Positions 43,562-53,656 of a stretch of DNA of 64,000 nt are shown piece after piece. Location: NCBI RefSeq assembly GCF_003313385.1, contig NZ_QMHN01000004.1:188531-252530 (forward strand), in the 5' to 3' direction. A program made the position numbers and the translations under genes. This stretch comes from Pedobacter chitinilyticus (GTDB lineage: Bacteria > Bacteroidota > Bacteroidia > Sphingobacteriales > Sphingobacteriaceae). The notes beneath the pieces were generated by a model. That model was not told the DNA's origin. It searched no databases and saw nothing but the letters and a program-made list of their open reading frames with translations. Within the stretch, counting starts at the first letter, position 1, and each line of letters starts with the position of its first letter.

Positions 43562-44332
43562 TTATTTAGTCGGTAAGCCAAGGTTAGTATAATCCCAAGC
43601 TCTGTCAGCCGAAATTTGCCACTCGCTATCTGCAACTGTTGTTCCTTTCGCTTTCGCCCAGTCTGTGGTAGGATTGTGAACGGTTGCTTTTCTGAAAAAT
43701 GTTCTGTTGCGTGTGTCAGCAACTTCCCCTGCTACGGTCCACATGAAATTATTACGGGCACTACTTGAACCTGTACTGGTTACCCTAGCCACTTGCGGGC
43801 TCCCAAATACATCAATGATTTTATAGGCGCTTCCGCTAAGCATAATGGTGCCAGCGGCATCTTTTTTTAGCAAGGCAATGGCACTATTTCCACTTAATTG
43901 TAGTGGTACGCTGGCATTGGCATTGGTGCTGCTGGTAGTTCCCCAAGTCACATCGCTTTTAATCACTGTCGCATCTGCTTGAGGGGAAGCTATTACATAG
44001 CATTTGCCTTTTGCTATAGAGGTAGACAAGAGGAAGAAATTTCCAGTAGGGAAGGCCCAATTGACTAACGTATTGGCATCTGTACTGGCCATATAGCCAA
44101 TCGCATAACTGGTTAAATCTACGTTGGCACTGGTGCCGTTGTAAATTTCTACGTAATGTGGTCGTGTACCTGCCGCATTGGCGTCGGTATTAATTGCAGT
44201 AGAGATTTCTGAAATCAATAAATCGGAATTATCGTTGGTTGGTGGCGGAGTAACTGGCGTAAACTCAATTTCAGAAGAGCAACCACAAATAACCGCGATG
44301 ATGAAAAGTATAATTGGAAAATATGTTTTCAT
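43562..44332 (-). CDS. Lamin-tail-domain lipoprotein
   Basis: 256 aa with a lipobox ending AVICGC (Cys about 16 or 18). After a Pro/Thr-rich linker (about 24-36) it has the lamin-tail fold signature: LLISEISTA, then HYVEIYNGTSANVDLTSYAI, and late RTFFRKATVHNPTTDW. Such domains in bacteria are usually found in surface or exported nucleases and adhesins; here it is the only domain. Last gene of the minus-strand set that starts with dctA, 41 bp after the second porin. Confidence 0.82.
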   Translation of the reverse strand: MKTYFPIILFIIAVICGCSSEIEFTPVTPPPTNDNSDLLISEISTAINTDANAAGTRPHYVEIYNGTSANVDLTSYAIGYMASTDANTLVNWAFPTGNFFLLSTSIAKGKCYVIASPQADATVIKSDVTWGTTSSTNANASVPLQLSGNSAIALLKKDAAGTIMLSGSAYKIIDVFGSPQVARVTSTGSSSARNNFMWTVAGEVADTRNRTFFRKATVHNPTTDWAKAKGTTVADSEWQISADRAWDYTNLGLPTK

Positions 44333-44373
44333 GTTTTGTTTCTTTAATAATGATAAAAAGGACGATGAATCGC

Positions 44374-45642
44374 TTATAAAACAATTTGAACCGCTAAATT
44401 ATTAATCCATTTTTTTGAGCTAAAAGCAGGTGAGCTGTTCTCAATATAGTTGGTGTTGATACCAATTCTTAAAGCGTTGTTTTTAATGAATTTGTTGATA
44501 CCAAAACTGGCCCACTTTTGATCAGTAATTCTTGAACCAGTAATGTTAAATTCAGGTTTCACTATCGCATATTTGCCATCAATAGCCCATCCAGATTTAA
44601 ATACATAAGACGATTGGATATTAAATGCACTACCAATGTTATAATAAGAACTGGCTACTTCGGCAGTTAACTGGTTAGTGGCCGCAACATTGGTAAATAA
44701 ATCTTTACCTGTTACTGTGCTCACTACATACTCGCCAATTAAAGCAAATCCAGAAGTCTTAAAGGCAAAGTCTGCCACCAATTTTCTATAATCAGCAAAT
44801 TTAGCTACGCCAGCATTATCGTAAATTCCCGTAATTAAACCAGTTTCGCTACCTATTGGACTGCTCGCTTTTTGATTATAGCTTGCGGCCACACCTATCG
44901 CTAATTTTGGTTTTGCTTCGCGATAAATATCATGAGCGATATAAGCATTGTTTTTAGTGAAATCTCCCAAAGGCATAATATCTAACCTTCCGCCATATTT
45001 GAAACCCATGTTGCCTTGTGAAGTGAAGAAATTTTGTCCCTCGCCAGTGGTGATAGAGAAAGAAGGGTAAATTCTCATGGTGTTGATGCTGAAATTCGTT
45101 TCTACAAACAAACCTCCCTCACGAGTAGCACCTACAAAGTTTTGCATCAAGCCACCATAGGCAATGCCATCATTGGATTTACCCGCAATGGTTTGTCCCA
45201 TGGTTTGAGCATAACGTTCATCGGCCATGGCCAAACGGTTATTGGTATGGGTTTGTTTCTGTCCCAAAACCAATTTAATCCTTTTGTTAAAGTCATAAGC
45301 AATCCAGCCTTCTAATATGGGCGATGTTCCAGTAAAATCAGTCACCATACCTGCCGAAACGCCGTACCTTGTATTGGTAGCCGTTAAGTATATTCTAGCC
45401 AAGTTTAGGCTCATGTTGCTGTTGTTGGTTTTTTTAGATAAGGAATCAAGACGACCATATTGAACTCCCGATTGAAGTGCGCCCAATAAATTGATAACCG
45501 TGCCTTCGCCCTTGCCCAATTTGATAAAAGTACCCTCACCATTCACGTAGGTGAAGGTAGAGTCGGGTTGTACCAGCTGCCCCATGACATCAATATGGAT
45601 GAATGATAGTGCAAGGCAAAAGAAAAATAATATTTTTTTCAT
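44374..45642 (-). CDS. Porin (phosphate-selective porin O/P type), copy 2
   Basis: 422 aa with signal peptide MKKILFFFCLALSFIHIDVM then GQ. The mature part is a 16-strand-type barrel of the OprO/OprP family: DSTFTYVNGEGTFIKLGKGE at the start, VLGQKQTHTNNRLAM in the middle, and a terminal strand ending NNLAVQIVL. It is a paralog of the next gene. In Bacteroidota these porins carry many anions besides phosphate. The gap to the upstream porin is 19 bp. Confidence 0.85.
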   Translation of the reverse strand: MKKILFFFCLALSFIHIDVMGQLVQPDSTFTYVNGEGTFIKLGKGEGTVINLLGALQSGVQYGRLDSLSKKTNNSNMSLNLARIYLTATNTRYGVSAGMVTDFTGTSPILEGWIAYDFNKRIKLVLGQKQTHTNNRLAMADERYAQTMGQTIAGKSNDGIAYGGLMQNFVGATREGGLFVETNFSINTMRIYPSFSITTGEGQNFFTSQGNMGFKYGGRLDIMPLGDFTKNNAYIAHDIYREAKPKLAIGVAASYNQKASSPIGSETGLITGIYDNAGVAKFADYRKLVADFAFKTSGFALIGEYVVSTVTGKDLFTNVAATNQLTAEVASSYYNIGSAFNIQSSYVFKSGWAIDGKYAIVKPEFNITGSRITDQKWASFGINKFIKNNALRIGINTNYIENSSPAFSSKKWINNLAVQIVL

Positions 45643-45661
45643 GTCTCAGAATATTTTAGAG

Positions 45662-47023
45662 TTATAGTTGAATGGTAAATTGTAATTGGCTGTAGTAATT
45701 GCCGTTTTGTGTACTTGTTTTTAGGGCTTCCTTCAGTTGGCTATAGCCTAGCTCAAACTGTATTTTTAACGCATGGCCCGATAAATATTTGGTGGTTACG
45801 AAAGTGTAGCTCCTGTCGTAATCAGAAAAAGAGGCAGTAACATTATTTTCGTTTAAGGTAGAGTACCTTGCACCCACAGCCCAATTTACAGGGAATAAGT
45901 AGCCAGCTTGTACATTAAAGCCTTTGCCTAAATTCAATCGAGATAACACCCTGTCTTTAATTTGTTGTGCCGTTTGCGATGTGGCATAGGCATTAAAAGA
46001 ACCATCTAACCTAAACTCGCCTGCAATGTTCGATGGAACTTTGGCTTGAGTAAGTACAAAGCCGCCCATCGAATACCATCCATTGTATTTAAAAAGATAA
46101 TCTGCCCCAAATTTACTATAGCTTGGCAGCAATATGTTTTGATTGGCATCGCCGTAAAGCCAACGACCACCATTGGTGCCTTTGGCAGAGGTTGCGCCAT
46201 CATTATAGCTATAAACTACCCCAACAACCAGTTTTGGTTTTTCTTCTCTGTACATGTCGTCCATATAAAATTCGCCACCACGAGAAAACTTGTCGAAGGG
46301 CAGGTAATCTAATCGGACACCATATTTAAAACCACCATAGTTTTTTTGTAGCGCACTTCTGCCATCGCCAGTGGTGAACGACAAATAGGGTTTCAGCAAA
46401 TGCTTTCCGCCCAGCCTATAATTACCTTTGTAGCGAATCCCAAAATCAAAAATGGCATCAAAAGCATCAGACAGCAGACTTCGGTCAATAAAGCCAATAC
46501 TTTCTCCTTCTATCCTTGTTTCCCTACCATCAACATAATCGGCCCTTAAACCAAAATTAAATACGTGTGTACGGTTGGGGCGGTATTCTATATTCGCTTC
46601 TTGAAGTACCGTGTTAAACGATCTATTGCCTGTAGTGGCACTGGCATAATTTGCTGCAAAATTTAACCTTGCAGATAAACTTACTTTGTTATCGAACAGA
46701 TTTGAAAACACATTTAACCTTGCCCTGTTAATGGCGAAAGTGGAATTTGGCGATGATAAATTTTTATTGGTCGAGTTAACCAAATAAAGGGTTTGTAGGG
46801 AAGGGCTAAGGTTAAAATTCCCCTTTCCCGAAATAAAGGTAATCCCATCGCCTAGGAGATAGCCTTTTTTTAACCTCAAGAGACTTACGTTTCCCGAGGT
46901 TTCACTGAATGTATAGGTCGAATCTCTGTTGTAGAGTTCATCGCTTTGCGCAAAAGCAAATTGTGCCATGCAAAAACAAAGACAAATACCTATCAGTGTG
47001 ATGAGTTTTGTTTGTTTGGTCAT
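45662..47023 (-). CDS. Porin (phosphate-selective porin O/P type), copy 1
   Basis: 453 aa, signal peptide ending FAFAQ (about 26). Opens with RDSTYTFSETSGNVSLLRLK, the same pattern as the downstream porin, then beta strands such as SLSARLNFAANYASATTG, FNFGLRADYVDGRETRIEG and a terminal YYSQLQFTIQL. Two tandem porins suggest different pore selectivities for one class of substrate. It starts 6 bp after the hydrolase stop. Confidence 0.86.
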   Translation of the reverse strand: MTKQTKLITLIGICLCFCMAQFAFAQSDELYNRDSTYTFSETSGNVSLLRLKKGYLLGDGITFISGKGNFNLSPSLQTLYLVNSTNKNLSSPNSTFAINRARLNVFSNLFDNKVSLSARLNFAANYASATTGNRSFNTVLQEANIEYRPNRTHVFNFGLRADYVDGRETRIEGESIGFIDRSLLSDAFDAIFDFGIRYKGNYRLGGKHLLKPYLSFTTGDGRSALQKNYGGFKYGVRLDYLPFDKFSRGGEFYMDDMYREEKPKLVVGVVYSYNDGATSAKGTNGGRWLYGDANQNILLPSYSKFGADYLFKYNGWYSMGGFVLTQAKVPSNIAGEFRLDGSFNAYATSQTAQQIKDRVLSRLNLGKGFNVQAGYLFPVNWAVGARYSTLNENNVTASFSDYDRSYTFVTTKYLSGHALKIQFELGYSQLKEALKTSTQNGNYYSQLQFTIQL

Positions 47024-47029
47024 ATTTGG

Positions 47030-47917
47030 TTATTGTTGGATGTTCATAAAGAAATTAGCGAAGGCAAACTTTCCCATGTTGCCATTATCGTGGCCCACAT
47101 TCGGGACATATATTTCTGTCCAGTTTAAAGGAAGTCTCATTTCTTCGGCTTTAGCCTTTACTGTTTTGTAGTAGTATTGGCCACGCTCAAAACGGGTCTT
47201 GCCTTGTGCCTCTGCCTCATCTGTGGTATTGTAAGATTTTTCGTCGGTCAAGGTGTCGTTCATGCCCAGCAATACATAAACTTTGGTCGAAAAAAAGCGA
47301 GCAAGCTGTGCTTGGTCTACTGGAGAATTTTTAATGCCAAACGGGAATTCAGTATTCATATCAGGAAGTGTGTACCATCCCGCATTCGCAAACGCCGCCT
47401 TTATGACACGGTGCTGGTTCACAAACATTAAGAAGCGATGTACAAATTGAGCACCTCCAGAATGGCCATATAAATAGTAACCTTTGTTGTTGCTTTTAAT
47501 TTGCCCTACCACGTGATCAAACAAAGGTTCAATTAAGGAGAAACTCCATTTTTCAGGACTTAAAAAGGTTTTCTTGTTCTTTTCGTAAACATTGCCCAGG
47601 TTGTATTTTTCGGCACCACGATAATCTTCTTGATCAAACTCTGGCGCAATAATCCTACAGCCAAAAACCGTTGCAGCATTTACTAAATCATCCATGTAGG
47701 CTGATGCATCTCGGTTTGCACCATGTAACATCACCACAATAGGCATATCGGGATTGTTGGCTTTTGGGCTAAAGTAAAAAACCTTAATTGGGCTTTTAAG
47801 TTTACCCTTGTTATCAAAATAGAACATTTGTTTGCCAACAGTGCCACTGTTGATTTGTGCAAATGAAGAGGCGATGCTAGATAAGGCGATGAATGTTAAA
47901 CACAAAAAATATTTCAT
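47030..47917 (-). CDS. Secreted alpha/beta hydrolase (esterase-like)
   Basis: 295 aa from the ATG at 47917; a longer reading from 47980 overlaps dctA and precedes the signal peptide [20 protein letters not shown] then Q. Nucleophile elbow YGHSGGAQ near residue 150 and oxyanion-type [11 protein letters not shown] near 75 resemble PHB-depolymerase and feruloyl-esterase-like proteins; the late GHDNGN gives the His. Periplasmic ester cleavage before uptake by the neighbouring DctA is a reasonable inference. Lies 37 bp after dctA and 6 bp before the porin. Confidence 0.82.
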   Translation of the reverse strand: MKYFLCLTFIALSSIASSFAQINSGTVGKQMFYFDNKGKLKSPIKVFYFSPKANNPDMPIVVMLHGANRDASAYMDDLVNAATVFGCRIIAPEFDQEDYRGAEKYNLGNVYEKNKKTFLSPEKWSFSLIEPLFDHVVGQIKSNNKGYYLYGHSGGAQFVHRFLMFVNQHRVIKAAFANAGWYTLPDMNTEFPFGIKNSPVDQAQLARFFSTKVYVLLGMNDTLTDEKSYNTTDEAEAQGKTRFERGQYYYKTVKAKAEEMRLPLNWTEIYVPNVGHDNGNMGKFAFANFFMNIQQ

Positions 47918-47954
47918 AACTTTTATTTTTAAAGGATAAAAATAACCAATGGTT

Positions 47955-49244
47955 TTATGCCTGTTCCGCTTTCTCAACAATTAATCGATATTGTTGCATA
48001 TCAATTTCTTTTTCGCTTTTAGAAATGATTACTGTGGCTACGGTGTTCCCAATCACGTTGATAATGGCCCTTCCTTCACTCATAAACCTGTCTACGCCAA
48101 CTAGCAATGCCATGCCTTCTAATGGAATAATATTTAAGATGGTTAGGGTAGAAGTAAGCACTAAAAAACCACTTCCTGTGACGCCTGCAGCACCTTTGCT
48201 GGTTAATAGTAAAATACCTATCACGGTAAGTTCTTGCCCCAGGGTTAAATTAACGCCAAATACCTGCGCCAAGAAAATGATGGCCAAACTTAAATAGATA
48301 CTGGTGCCGTCTAAATTAAAGCTGTATCCAGAAGGAATGATTAAACCAACCACATTACGGCTACAGCCAGCTTTTTCCAGCTTTTCCATGATATTGGGCA
48401 ATACCGCTTCACTACTGCTAGAGCCTAGCACAATCAACAATTCTGCTTTAATGTAGCCCAACAATTTCCAAAGGCTAAAGCCATTAAATTTTAAGATGAG
48501 GTAAAGAATCACGAAAATGAATAGGAAACCTGTGATGTAGAAAGTGATCAATAATTTCCCTAGTACGAACAGCGTAGAAAAACCAAACTTTCCTATGGTA
48601 TAGGCCATACCTCCAAAGGCACCAATGGGTGAAATTTTAATCACCATGTGCAAAATGTTGAACAGGATTTTGTTAATTTTCTCGAAACCAGCAATCACCG
48701 ATTTGCCTTTTTCGCCCATTTTGGCTAGAGCTACGGCAAATAAAATCCCGAAAAACAATACTTGGATAATATCGCCTTTGGCAAAAGCGGCAATGGCATT
48801 ATCTGGTACGATATGTTTAATGAACTCTGTCCAATCAATACCTACCGAAGATGCTGCCTTTGTTACGGGTTCTGCATGTACCGCATTACTTTGAACGCCG
48901 CTACCAGGTTTAATGACATTGCCAACAATTAAACCGATGACAATGGCGGCAGTAGTGACGATTTCGAAATAGATGAGGCCCTTTATGCCTACTCTACCTA
49001 CCTTTTTTAAATCGCCAGCACCTGCAATGCCCAATACAATACTGATGAAAATTACTGGAGCAATAATCATCTTAATCATATTGATAAACATATCGGCCAA
49101 TAATTTGGCAGTTACGGAAAAGCCAGGGAAAAAATGTCCGACAATTACGCCTAATACAATGGCTATTAAGACCTGTACATACAAGATTTTAAGATACTTC
49201 AATGGAGTTCTTTTTATTAGGTTAATATTTGGTTTGTTCAACAA
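47955..49244 (-). CDS. dctA: Dicarboxylate/amino acid:cation symporter (DctA-like)
   Basis: 429 aa, DAACS family. Helices throughout with the family signatures [20 protein letters not shown] near 55, SSSSEAVLP at about 275 (the Ser-rich hairpin), [14 protein letters not shown] at about 305 and [16 protein letters not shown] at about 350. It takes up C4-dicarboxylates or acidic amino acids with Na+ or H+. First gene of a minus-strand set ending with the lamin-tail lipoprotein. Exact substrate unknown; the esterase next to it hints at an ester of an organic acid. Confidence 0.92.
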   Translation of the reverse strand: MLNKPNINLIKRTPLKYLKILYVQVLIAIVLGVIVGHFFPGFSVTAKLLADMFINMIKMIIAPVIFISIVLGIAGAGDLKKVGRVGIKGLIYFEIVTTAAIVIGLIVGNVIKPGSGVQSNAVHAEPVTKAASSVGIDWTEFIKHIVPDNAIAAFAKGDIIQVLFFGILFAVALAKMGEKGKSVIAGFEKINKILFNILHMVIKISPIGAFGGMAYTIGKFGFSTLFVLGKLLITFYITGFLFIFVILYLILKFNGFSLWKLLGYIKAELLIVLGSSSSEAVLPNIMEKLEKAGCSRNVVGLIIPSGYSFNLDGTSIYLSLAIIFLAQVFGVNLTLGQELTVIGILLLTSKGAAGVTGSGFLVLTSTLTILNIIPLEGMALLVGVDRFMSEGRAIINVIGNTVATVIISKSEKEIDMQQYRLIVEKAEQA

Positions 49245-49548
49245 GCTGTTGGCTTTTGGATGCCGTTTTGGTCAGCTGGTTTTAAACTAAAGTTAGAGAA
49301 GTAGTAGCCCGTTTAGCCATCCAATTGGTTTTAGAAAATTTATTTTTGATTTCTGAAAATCACTCCTGTTTTTCGGAAATATTTGCATCTTTTTGATATA
49401 TAGAGATTTGTGTTGTTTTTCGGCGGTGTGGTGGTATTGCTAATTTGTACTTTTTATTAATATCTTTAAGGTTCAATAACCAAACCGAAGAATAGAACAC
49501 GAGCCAATTTGCTGAGGTGTTTAATTTTTGAATAGAAGAATATCACGT

Positions 49549-50706
49549 ATGGCATTAAAATCTGGGAAGGATGAGATTGAATATTTACTGCGACAAGTTT
49601 TTAAGAAATATGAACTAGAGACAGGGAATAAGCTGAACTTAAATACCAATCGCAGGAACTATGAAGACATCGCCAAGATGCTGAGTGGTATTAGTAATCA
49701 ACTGCCTTACACTTCAAAGGAATTTGGCCATAGTCCTTATCCAGAAGACCGAAACTCCAAAGCAACCGAATATCCTTACTTAAAATACGACATCACTGGT
49801 GGACAGATTAAAGATGCTTTTAATGGATTGGTGGCAAAACCTCGCCCTTTTTTAGTAGATGCCTGTTATATTTATTTATATGGAGTTGCCCGCAATAAGT
49901 TTGAGGAAAACATATTAGACCCGAATTTAATTGCCACTGAATTGGATGATTTAACTGATGACACTAAACCCTCTGGATTTAAAAGAAAAAGTAGCTTCTC
50001 CCTTATTTTTATTTTATTGGTGTTACTTGGGGTAGCTATTTTCAAGTGGATAGATACGAGCAATAAAATGTCATCCTTAAAGGCAGATTTAGTAATTACA
50101 CCCTATCAACCTAGCCAAGCAGAAATAGATAGCTTAGAAGGGATTTGGATGGTATACATCGGTTCGCCGCAAGCCCGCAAGTCCGATAAAAACCGTTACC
50201 ATAAGTTTGTGAGAAACATCATGAACGTAAAATATAAAGACGGGTATTTCACATTTACGAGATACGGTGCTGGATTTGACCACTACGGATACATGCAATA
50301 TGAAAGTCCGCAGGTGGTTTCCATCCGTTCATATGTGAAAGGCAGCGAAAATAAGATAGAAGCACCACGACTTTCGTTAATGCGGTTGTCTCAAAATAAA
50401 GATAAGATTATGGTGGTTTCTGCCTCTTGGAACTTTGATGCAGGCGAAAACAATGATATTATAGGTATTCGCGAGGTGTACATCAAACAGGGACGAGGAG
50501 GCGAAATTAAGGAAGTGATTAATACGATGGATAATCACGCCTGCAATTGCAAAATTGTACAGTGGAAAAATGGTAAGGGCGATAGAACCTTTTACCTTAG
50601 AAATGAACTGCTCGATACCATTAAAGATGAAACCTTGAAAAAGCTGATCGACGAAAGCAGTATTTTATTGAGGTATCCAGATAGTGTGACGATTTTGAAA
50701 AACTAA
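49549..50706 (+). CDS. Unknown single-pass membrane protein
   Basis: 385 aa from the ATG at 49549 (a TTG at 49528 is in frame and also possible). I do not recognise the family. N-terminal cytosolic domain (about 1-145) with GKDEIEYLLRQVFKKYELET and RPFLVDACYIYLYGVARNKF, one helix at about 150-167, then a C-terminal domain of 215 residues: LEGIWMVYIGSP opening, CNCK cysteines near 325, and RTFYLRNELLD. The layout (cytosolic domain, helix, outer domain) suggests signalling across the membrane. Stands alone, convergent with prfC. Confidence 0.72.
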   Translation: MALKSGKDEIEYLLRQVFKKYELETGNKLNLNTNRRNYEDIAKMLSGISNQLPYTSKEFGHSPYPEDRNSKATEYPYLKYDITGGQIKDAFNGLVAKPRPFLVDACYIYLYGVARNKFEENILDPNLIATELDDLTDDTKPSGFKRKSSFSLIFILLVLLGVAIFKWIDTSNKMSSLKADLVITPYQPSQAEIDSLEGIWMVYIGSPQARKSDKNRYHKFVRNIMNVKYKDGYFTFTRYGAGFDHYGYMQYESPQVVSIRSYVKGSENKIEAPRLSLMRLSQNKDKIMVVSASWNFDAGENNDIIGIREVYIKQGRGGEIKEVINTMDNHACNCKIVQWKNGKGDRTFYLRNELLDTIKDETLKKLIDESSILLRYPDSVTILKN

Positions 50707-50710
50707 AAAA

Positions 50711-50732
50711 GCCTTCCGAAATTTCGAAAGGC
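50711..50732. terminator. Bidirectional terminator between the unknown gene and prfC
   Basis: GCCTTCCGAA and TTCGAAAGGC pair around AT (one mismatch), with A run on the left and T run on the right. It closes both convergent genes. Confidence 0.8.
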
Positions 50733-50740
50733 CAATCTTT

Positions 50741-52321
50741 TTATTTGTGTTCACTTGTGGTGTGAAAATCAATATCTGGATAATCACGTTTGGTCATCTC
50801 AATCATAAAATCATTGTCTGACAAATAAACAGGGTTTCCCTCCTTGTCCGTTCCAATATGTTGTTGCTTGCGTTTTACAAACTCGTCCAATTTCTTCTTG
50901 TCATCAGAAGTTACCCAACGTGAGCGACTATAGGTTAAGGTACGGAAACGACATTTTGCGCCATACTCATGTTCCAAACGGAAGTTAATTACCTCAAATT
51001 GTAATTCACCCACGGCACCAATCACTTTACGATTACCAGGCTGCATCACAAAAAGCTGTGCTACTCCTTCATCAGTTAATTGCTCAATGCCTTTTTCCAA
51101 CTGCTTGGTACGCATTGGATCCATATTCTCAACCTCCTTAAAAATAGCAGGAGAGAAGCTCGGAATACCTTTAAACTGCAGTTTTTCGCCCTCAGTTAAC
51201 GTATCGCCAATTTTAAAGTTGCCACTATCATATAAACCCACCACGTCTCCAGGCCAAGCTTCTTCTACCAAGCTTTTTTCATTGGCCATAAAGTCCATTG
51301 GGTTGGCAAATTTCATTTTCTTATCCTGACGGGTATGATAATAAAATTTGTTACGTTCAAATTTACCCGAGCAAATACGCAAAAAGGCAATCCTGTCACG
51401 GTGTTTAGGGTCTAAGTTGGCGTGGATTTTAAATACAAAGCCACTGAAATTTTTCTCTTCCACCAACACGTCACGTTCTTCCGCCTCACGATGTCTTGGA
51501 CTAGGTGCAATTTCAATAAACGTATCCAAAAGCTCTTTAATCCCAAAGTTGTTAATGGCCGACCCAAAGAATACTGGTGCTAATAAGCCTTCCTTGTATA
51601 AAGAAACATCCAAATCGCCATAAACACCATTCACCAATTCAGTTTCGTCTTTTAAAGTGCTTACTTCTTTTTCTTGCAGATAATCAAGTAATGCATCATC
51701 GTTCAGATCGTTCACCTTTACTACCGAATCCGTTACTTTGGTTTTATCAGAGTGGAAAAGGTTCAATTGGTTGTGGTAAATACTATAAACACCTTTGAAA
51801 GTATGTCCTTGCCCAATAGGCCACGATTGTGGGCACAAACTGATGTTCAGTTTATCCTCAATTTCATCTAGTAGGTCAAATGCTTCCTTACCCTCACGGT
51901 CCATTTTGTTAATGAAAATAATTACAGGCGTGTTACGCATTCTACAAACCGACATCAATTTTTCGGTTTGTTCCTCTACACCCTTCACGCAATCAACCAC
52001 CAATACCACACTGTCCACTGCCGAAAGCGTACGGTAAGTATCTTCCGCAAAATCCTTGTGACCAGGGGTGTCTAAAATATTGATGCGTTTGCCGCTATAC
52101 TCAAAACCCATTACCGATGTAGCCACGGAAATACCACGTTGGCGCTCAATTTCCATAAAATCGGAAGTATTGCTTTGGTTGGCCTTATTTCTCTTTACAG
52201 CACCAGCGGTGTTAATGGCACCACCAAAAAGCAGGAACTTTTCCGTAAGGGTCGTTTTACCGGCGTCGGGGTGACTAATAATAGCAAATGTTTTTCTTTT
52301 TTCTATCTCTGGGTGAAGCAT
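50741..52321 (-). CDS. prfC: Peptide chain release factor 3
   Basis: 526 aa GTPase that removes RF1/RF2 from the ribosome after termination. G1 HPDAGKTT near residue 17, G2 region [15 protein letters not shown]3 DTPGH, G4 NKMD, then the RF3-specific middle and C-terminal domains ([31 protein letters not shown]). Length typical. Single gene with its own promoter region in the repeat-rich gap 52322-53098. Confidence 0.95.
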   Translation of the reverse strand: MLHPEIEKRKTFAIISHPDAGKTTLTEKFLLFGGAINTAGAVKRNKANQSNTSDFMEIERQRGISVATSVMGFEYSGKRINILDTPGHKDFAEDTYRTLSAVDSVVLVVDCVKGVEEQTEKLMSVCRMRNTPVIIFINKMDREGKEAFDLLDEIEDKLNISLCPQSWPIGQGHTFKGVYSIYHNQLNLFHSDKTKVTDSVVKVNDLNDDALLDYLQEKEVSTLKDETELVNGVYGDLDVSLYKEGLLAPVFFGSAINNFGIKELLDTFIEIAPSPRHREAEERDVLVEEKNFSGFVFKIHANLDPKHRDRIAFLRICSGKFERNKFYYHTRQDKKMKFANPMDFMANEKSLVEEAWPGDVVGLYDSGNFKIGDTLTEGEKLQFKGIPSFSPAIFKEVENMDPMRTKQLEKGIEQLTDEGVAQLFVMQPGNRKVIGAVGELQFEVINFRLEHEYGAKCRFRTLTYSRSRWVTSDDKKKLDEFVKRKQQHIGTDKEGNPVYLSDNDFMIEMTKRDYPDIDFHTTSEHK

Positions 52322-52517
52322 ACAATATTGGATTTGTGAAACTTAGAATAATACGGCAATGGTTATAAAAACCTTAATGCGAATAATATAGCCGTGTAAT
52401 GTTTCATTGGCGCAAAGATACAATAGATTTACGATTTTATCCCGTATGTACGGTAACGATTTTAGATTTAGTTCCCATAACTAGAAATACTGCATCAGCT
52501 TTGCCAATTTCATAGAC

Positions 52518-52550
52518 AGACTTACGAAGTTTTCGAAACTTCGTAAGTCT
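52518..52550. repeat. Perfect 15-bp-arm palindrome
   Basis: AGACTTACGAAGTTT (52518-52532) and AAACTTCGTAAGTCT (52536-52550) are exact reverse complements around 3 bp. A half copy is at about 21714 and a looser relative at about 52985-53021. Confidence 0.8.
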
Positions 52551-52605
52551 TGTAATGCTCGCCTCATTTTTAGAAAAGCAATTTCAGTATTACTTAGGGT
52601 CCGAA

Positions 52606-52760
52606 AGCCCCGCTTTCCGTTCAATCTTTTTGTTTAATATCCATGCTGTTATTCCGAGGAACGAGGAATCTACTTCTAAACAGCCCAATCAGACAGATCC
52701 TTCACTAACGTTCAGGATGACACAAAAGCACAAAAAGGATTTTACTTCAATCGGGTTTAG
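52606..52760. repeat. Composite inverted-repeat element, copy B (reversed)
   Basis: AGCCCCGCTTTCCGTTCAAT at the left and ACTTCAATCGGGTTT at the right correspond to the right and left ends of the element at 33590 read in reverse. Inside, CCGAGGAACGAGGAATC and GTTCAGGATGACA match too. No gene within. Confidence 0.75.
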
Positions 52761-52835
52761 CTTACAAAGGCCTATGCATTAAAACTTAAATCCTCCCCCC
52801 TTGCCTTCTCCTAAGGGGTAATACTTTCCTATCAA

Positions 52836-52860
52836 CGTCATCTCGACGATAGGAGAGATC
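52836..52860. repeat. Solo CGTCATCTCGAC repeat
   Basis: CGTCATCTCGAC followed by GGAGAGATC, the same two blocks as one half of the REPIN-like units at 9443, without a partner half. Confidence 0.6.
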
Positions 52861-52939
52861 TAGCAACTGTGGGTAACTTTGTCAATCTTAACCTGCAACC
52901 TGCTGATCAGATTGACAAAGTTTTAGCACGACAAAGATA

Positions 52940-52972
52940 AAACCTCGCAGGTTTCTCAAACCTACGAGGTTT
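52940..52972. repeat. AAACCT...AGGTTT palindrome
   Basis: AAACCTCGCAGGTTT and AAACCTACGAGGTTT separated by CTC (one mismatch). Each arm is itself nearly palindromic. Same family as 13761/13829 and 55565/55597. Confidence 0.75.
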
Positions 52973-53098
52973 GCCAACAAAATTTAAAACTTACGAAGTT
53001 TTCAAAACGTTGTAAGTTTCCTAAAGCACAAAAGCAATTCGTAAAAACTTAATATTTACATCTCAATCTTGTATCTTTAGTCCTAAAACCAACTTACT

Positions 53099-53656
53099 AT
53101 GATTATTTTAGGAATTATCGCCATCGTTGTATTGCTTATCGGTATAGGTGTTTACAACTCTTTAATTGGGAAAAAGAACCAAGTAACCAATGCATTCTCT
53201 GCTATTGATGTCATGCTAAAAAAACGTTACGACCTGATTCCAAATTTAGTGGAAACCATTAAGCAGTACATGCAGTACGAAAGCGAAACGCTCACCAAAA
53301 TCACGCAAATGCGTACACAAGGTACAAATGCAAGCCTATCTGATGCCGAAAAAGTACAGCTAGACCAACAGCTTGGAACGGCCGTAAGAGGAGTAATGGT
53401 GAACGTAGAAAACTATCCAGACTTAAAGGCAAATACCAACTTCATTAATTTACAAAGCACTTGGACAGAAAGCGAAGAGCAAATTGCTGCTGCTCGAAGA
53501 ACCTATAATGCTGCGGTAACTAGCTATAACAATGCGGTGATGATGTTCCCGAGCAGTATTTTTGCGGGCATGATGGGCTATCAAACCATGCCTGTGTTAG
53601 AAACTCCAGCTGAAGAACGTAAAAACATTAGCGCAAAAGAATTATTTAATAACTAA
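53099..53656 (+). CDS. lemA: LemA-family protein
   Basis: 185 aa. One N-terminal helix (about 2-22), then the coiled-coil LemA body: VTNAFSAIDVMLKKRYDLIPNLVET, LGTAVRGVMVNVENYPDLKA, and ARRTYNAAVTSYNNAVMMFP. Function is unclear; these proteins are often paired with DUF3137 or TPM-domain membrane proteins, as here. The stop overlaps the next ATG by one base. Confidence 0.93.
   Translation: MIILGIIAIVVLLIGIGVYNSLIGKKNQVTNAFSAIDVMLKKRYDLIPNLVETIKQYMQYESETLTKITQMRTQGTNASLSDAEKVQLDQQLGTAVRGVMVNVENYPDLKANTNFINLQSTWTESEEQIAAARRTYNAAVTSYNNAVMMFPSSIFAGMMGYQTMPVLETPAEERKNISAKELFNN

Noticed and set aside
49470..49490. GGTTCAATAACC-like palindrome before the 49549 gene
   Set aside because: Short and imperfect, without a promoter match around it.
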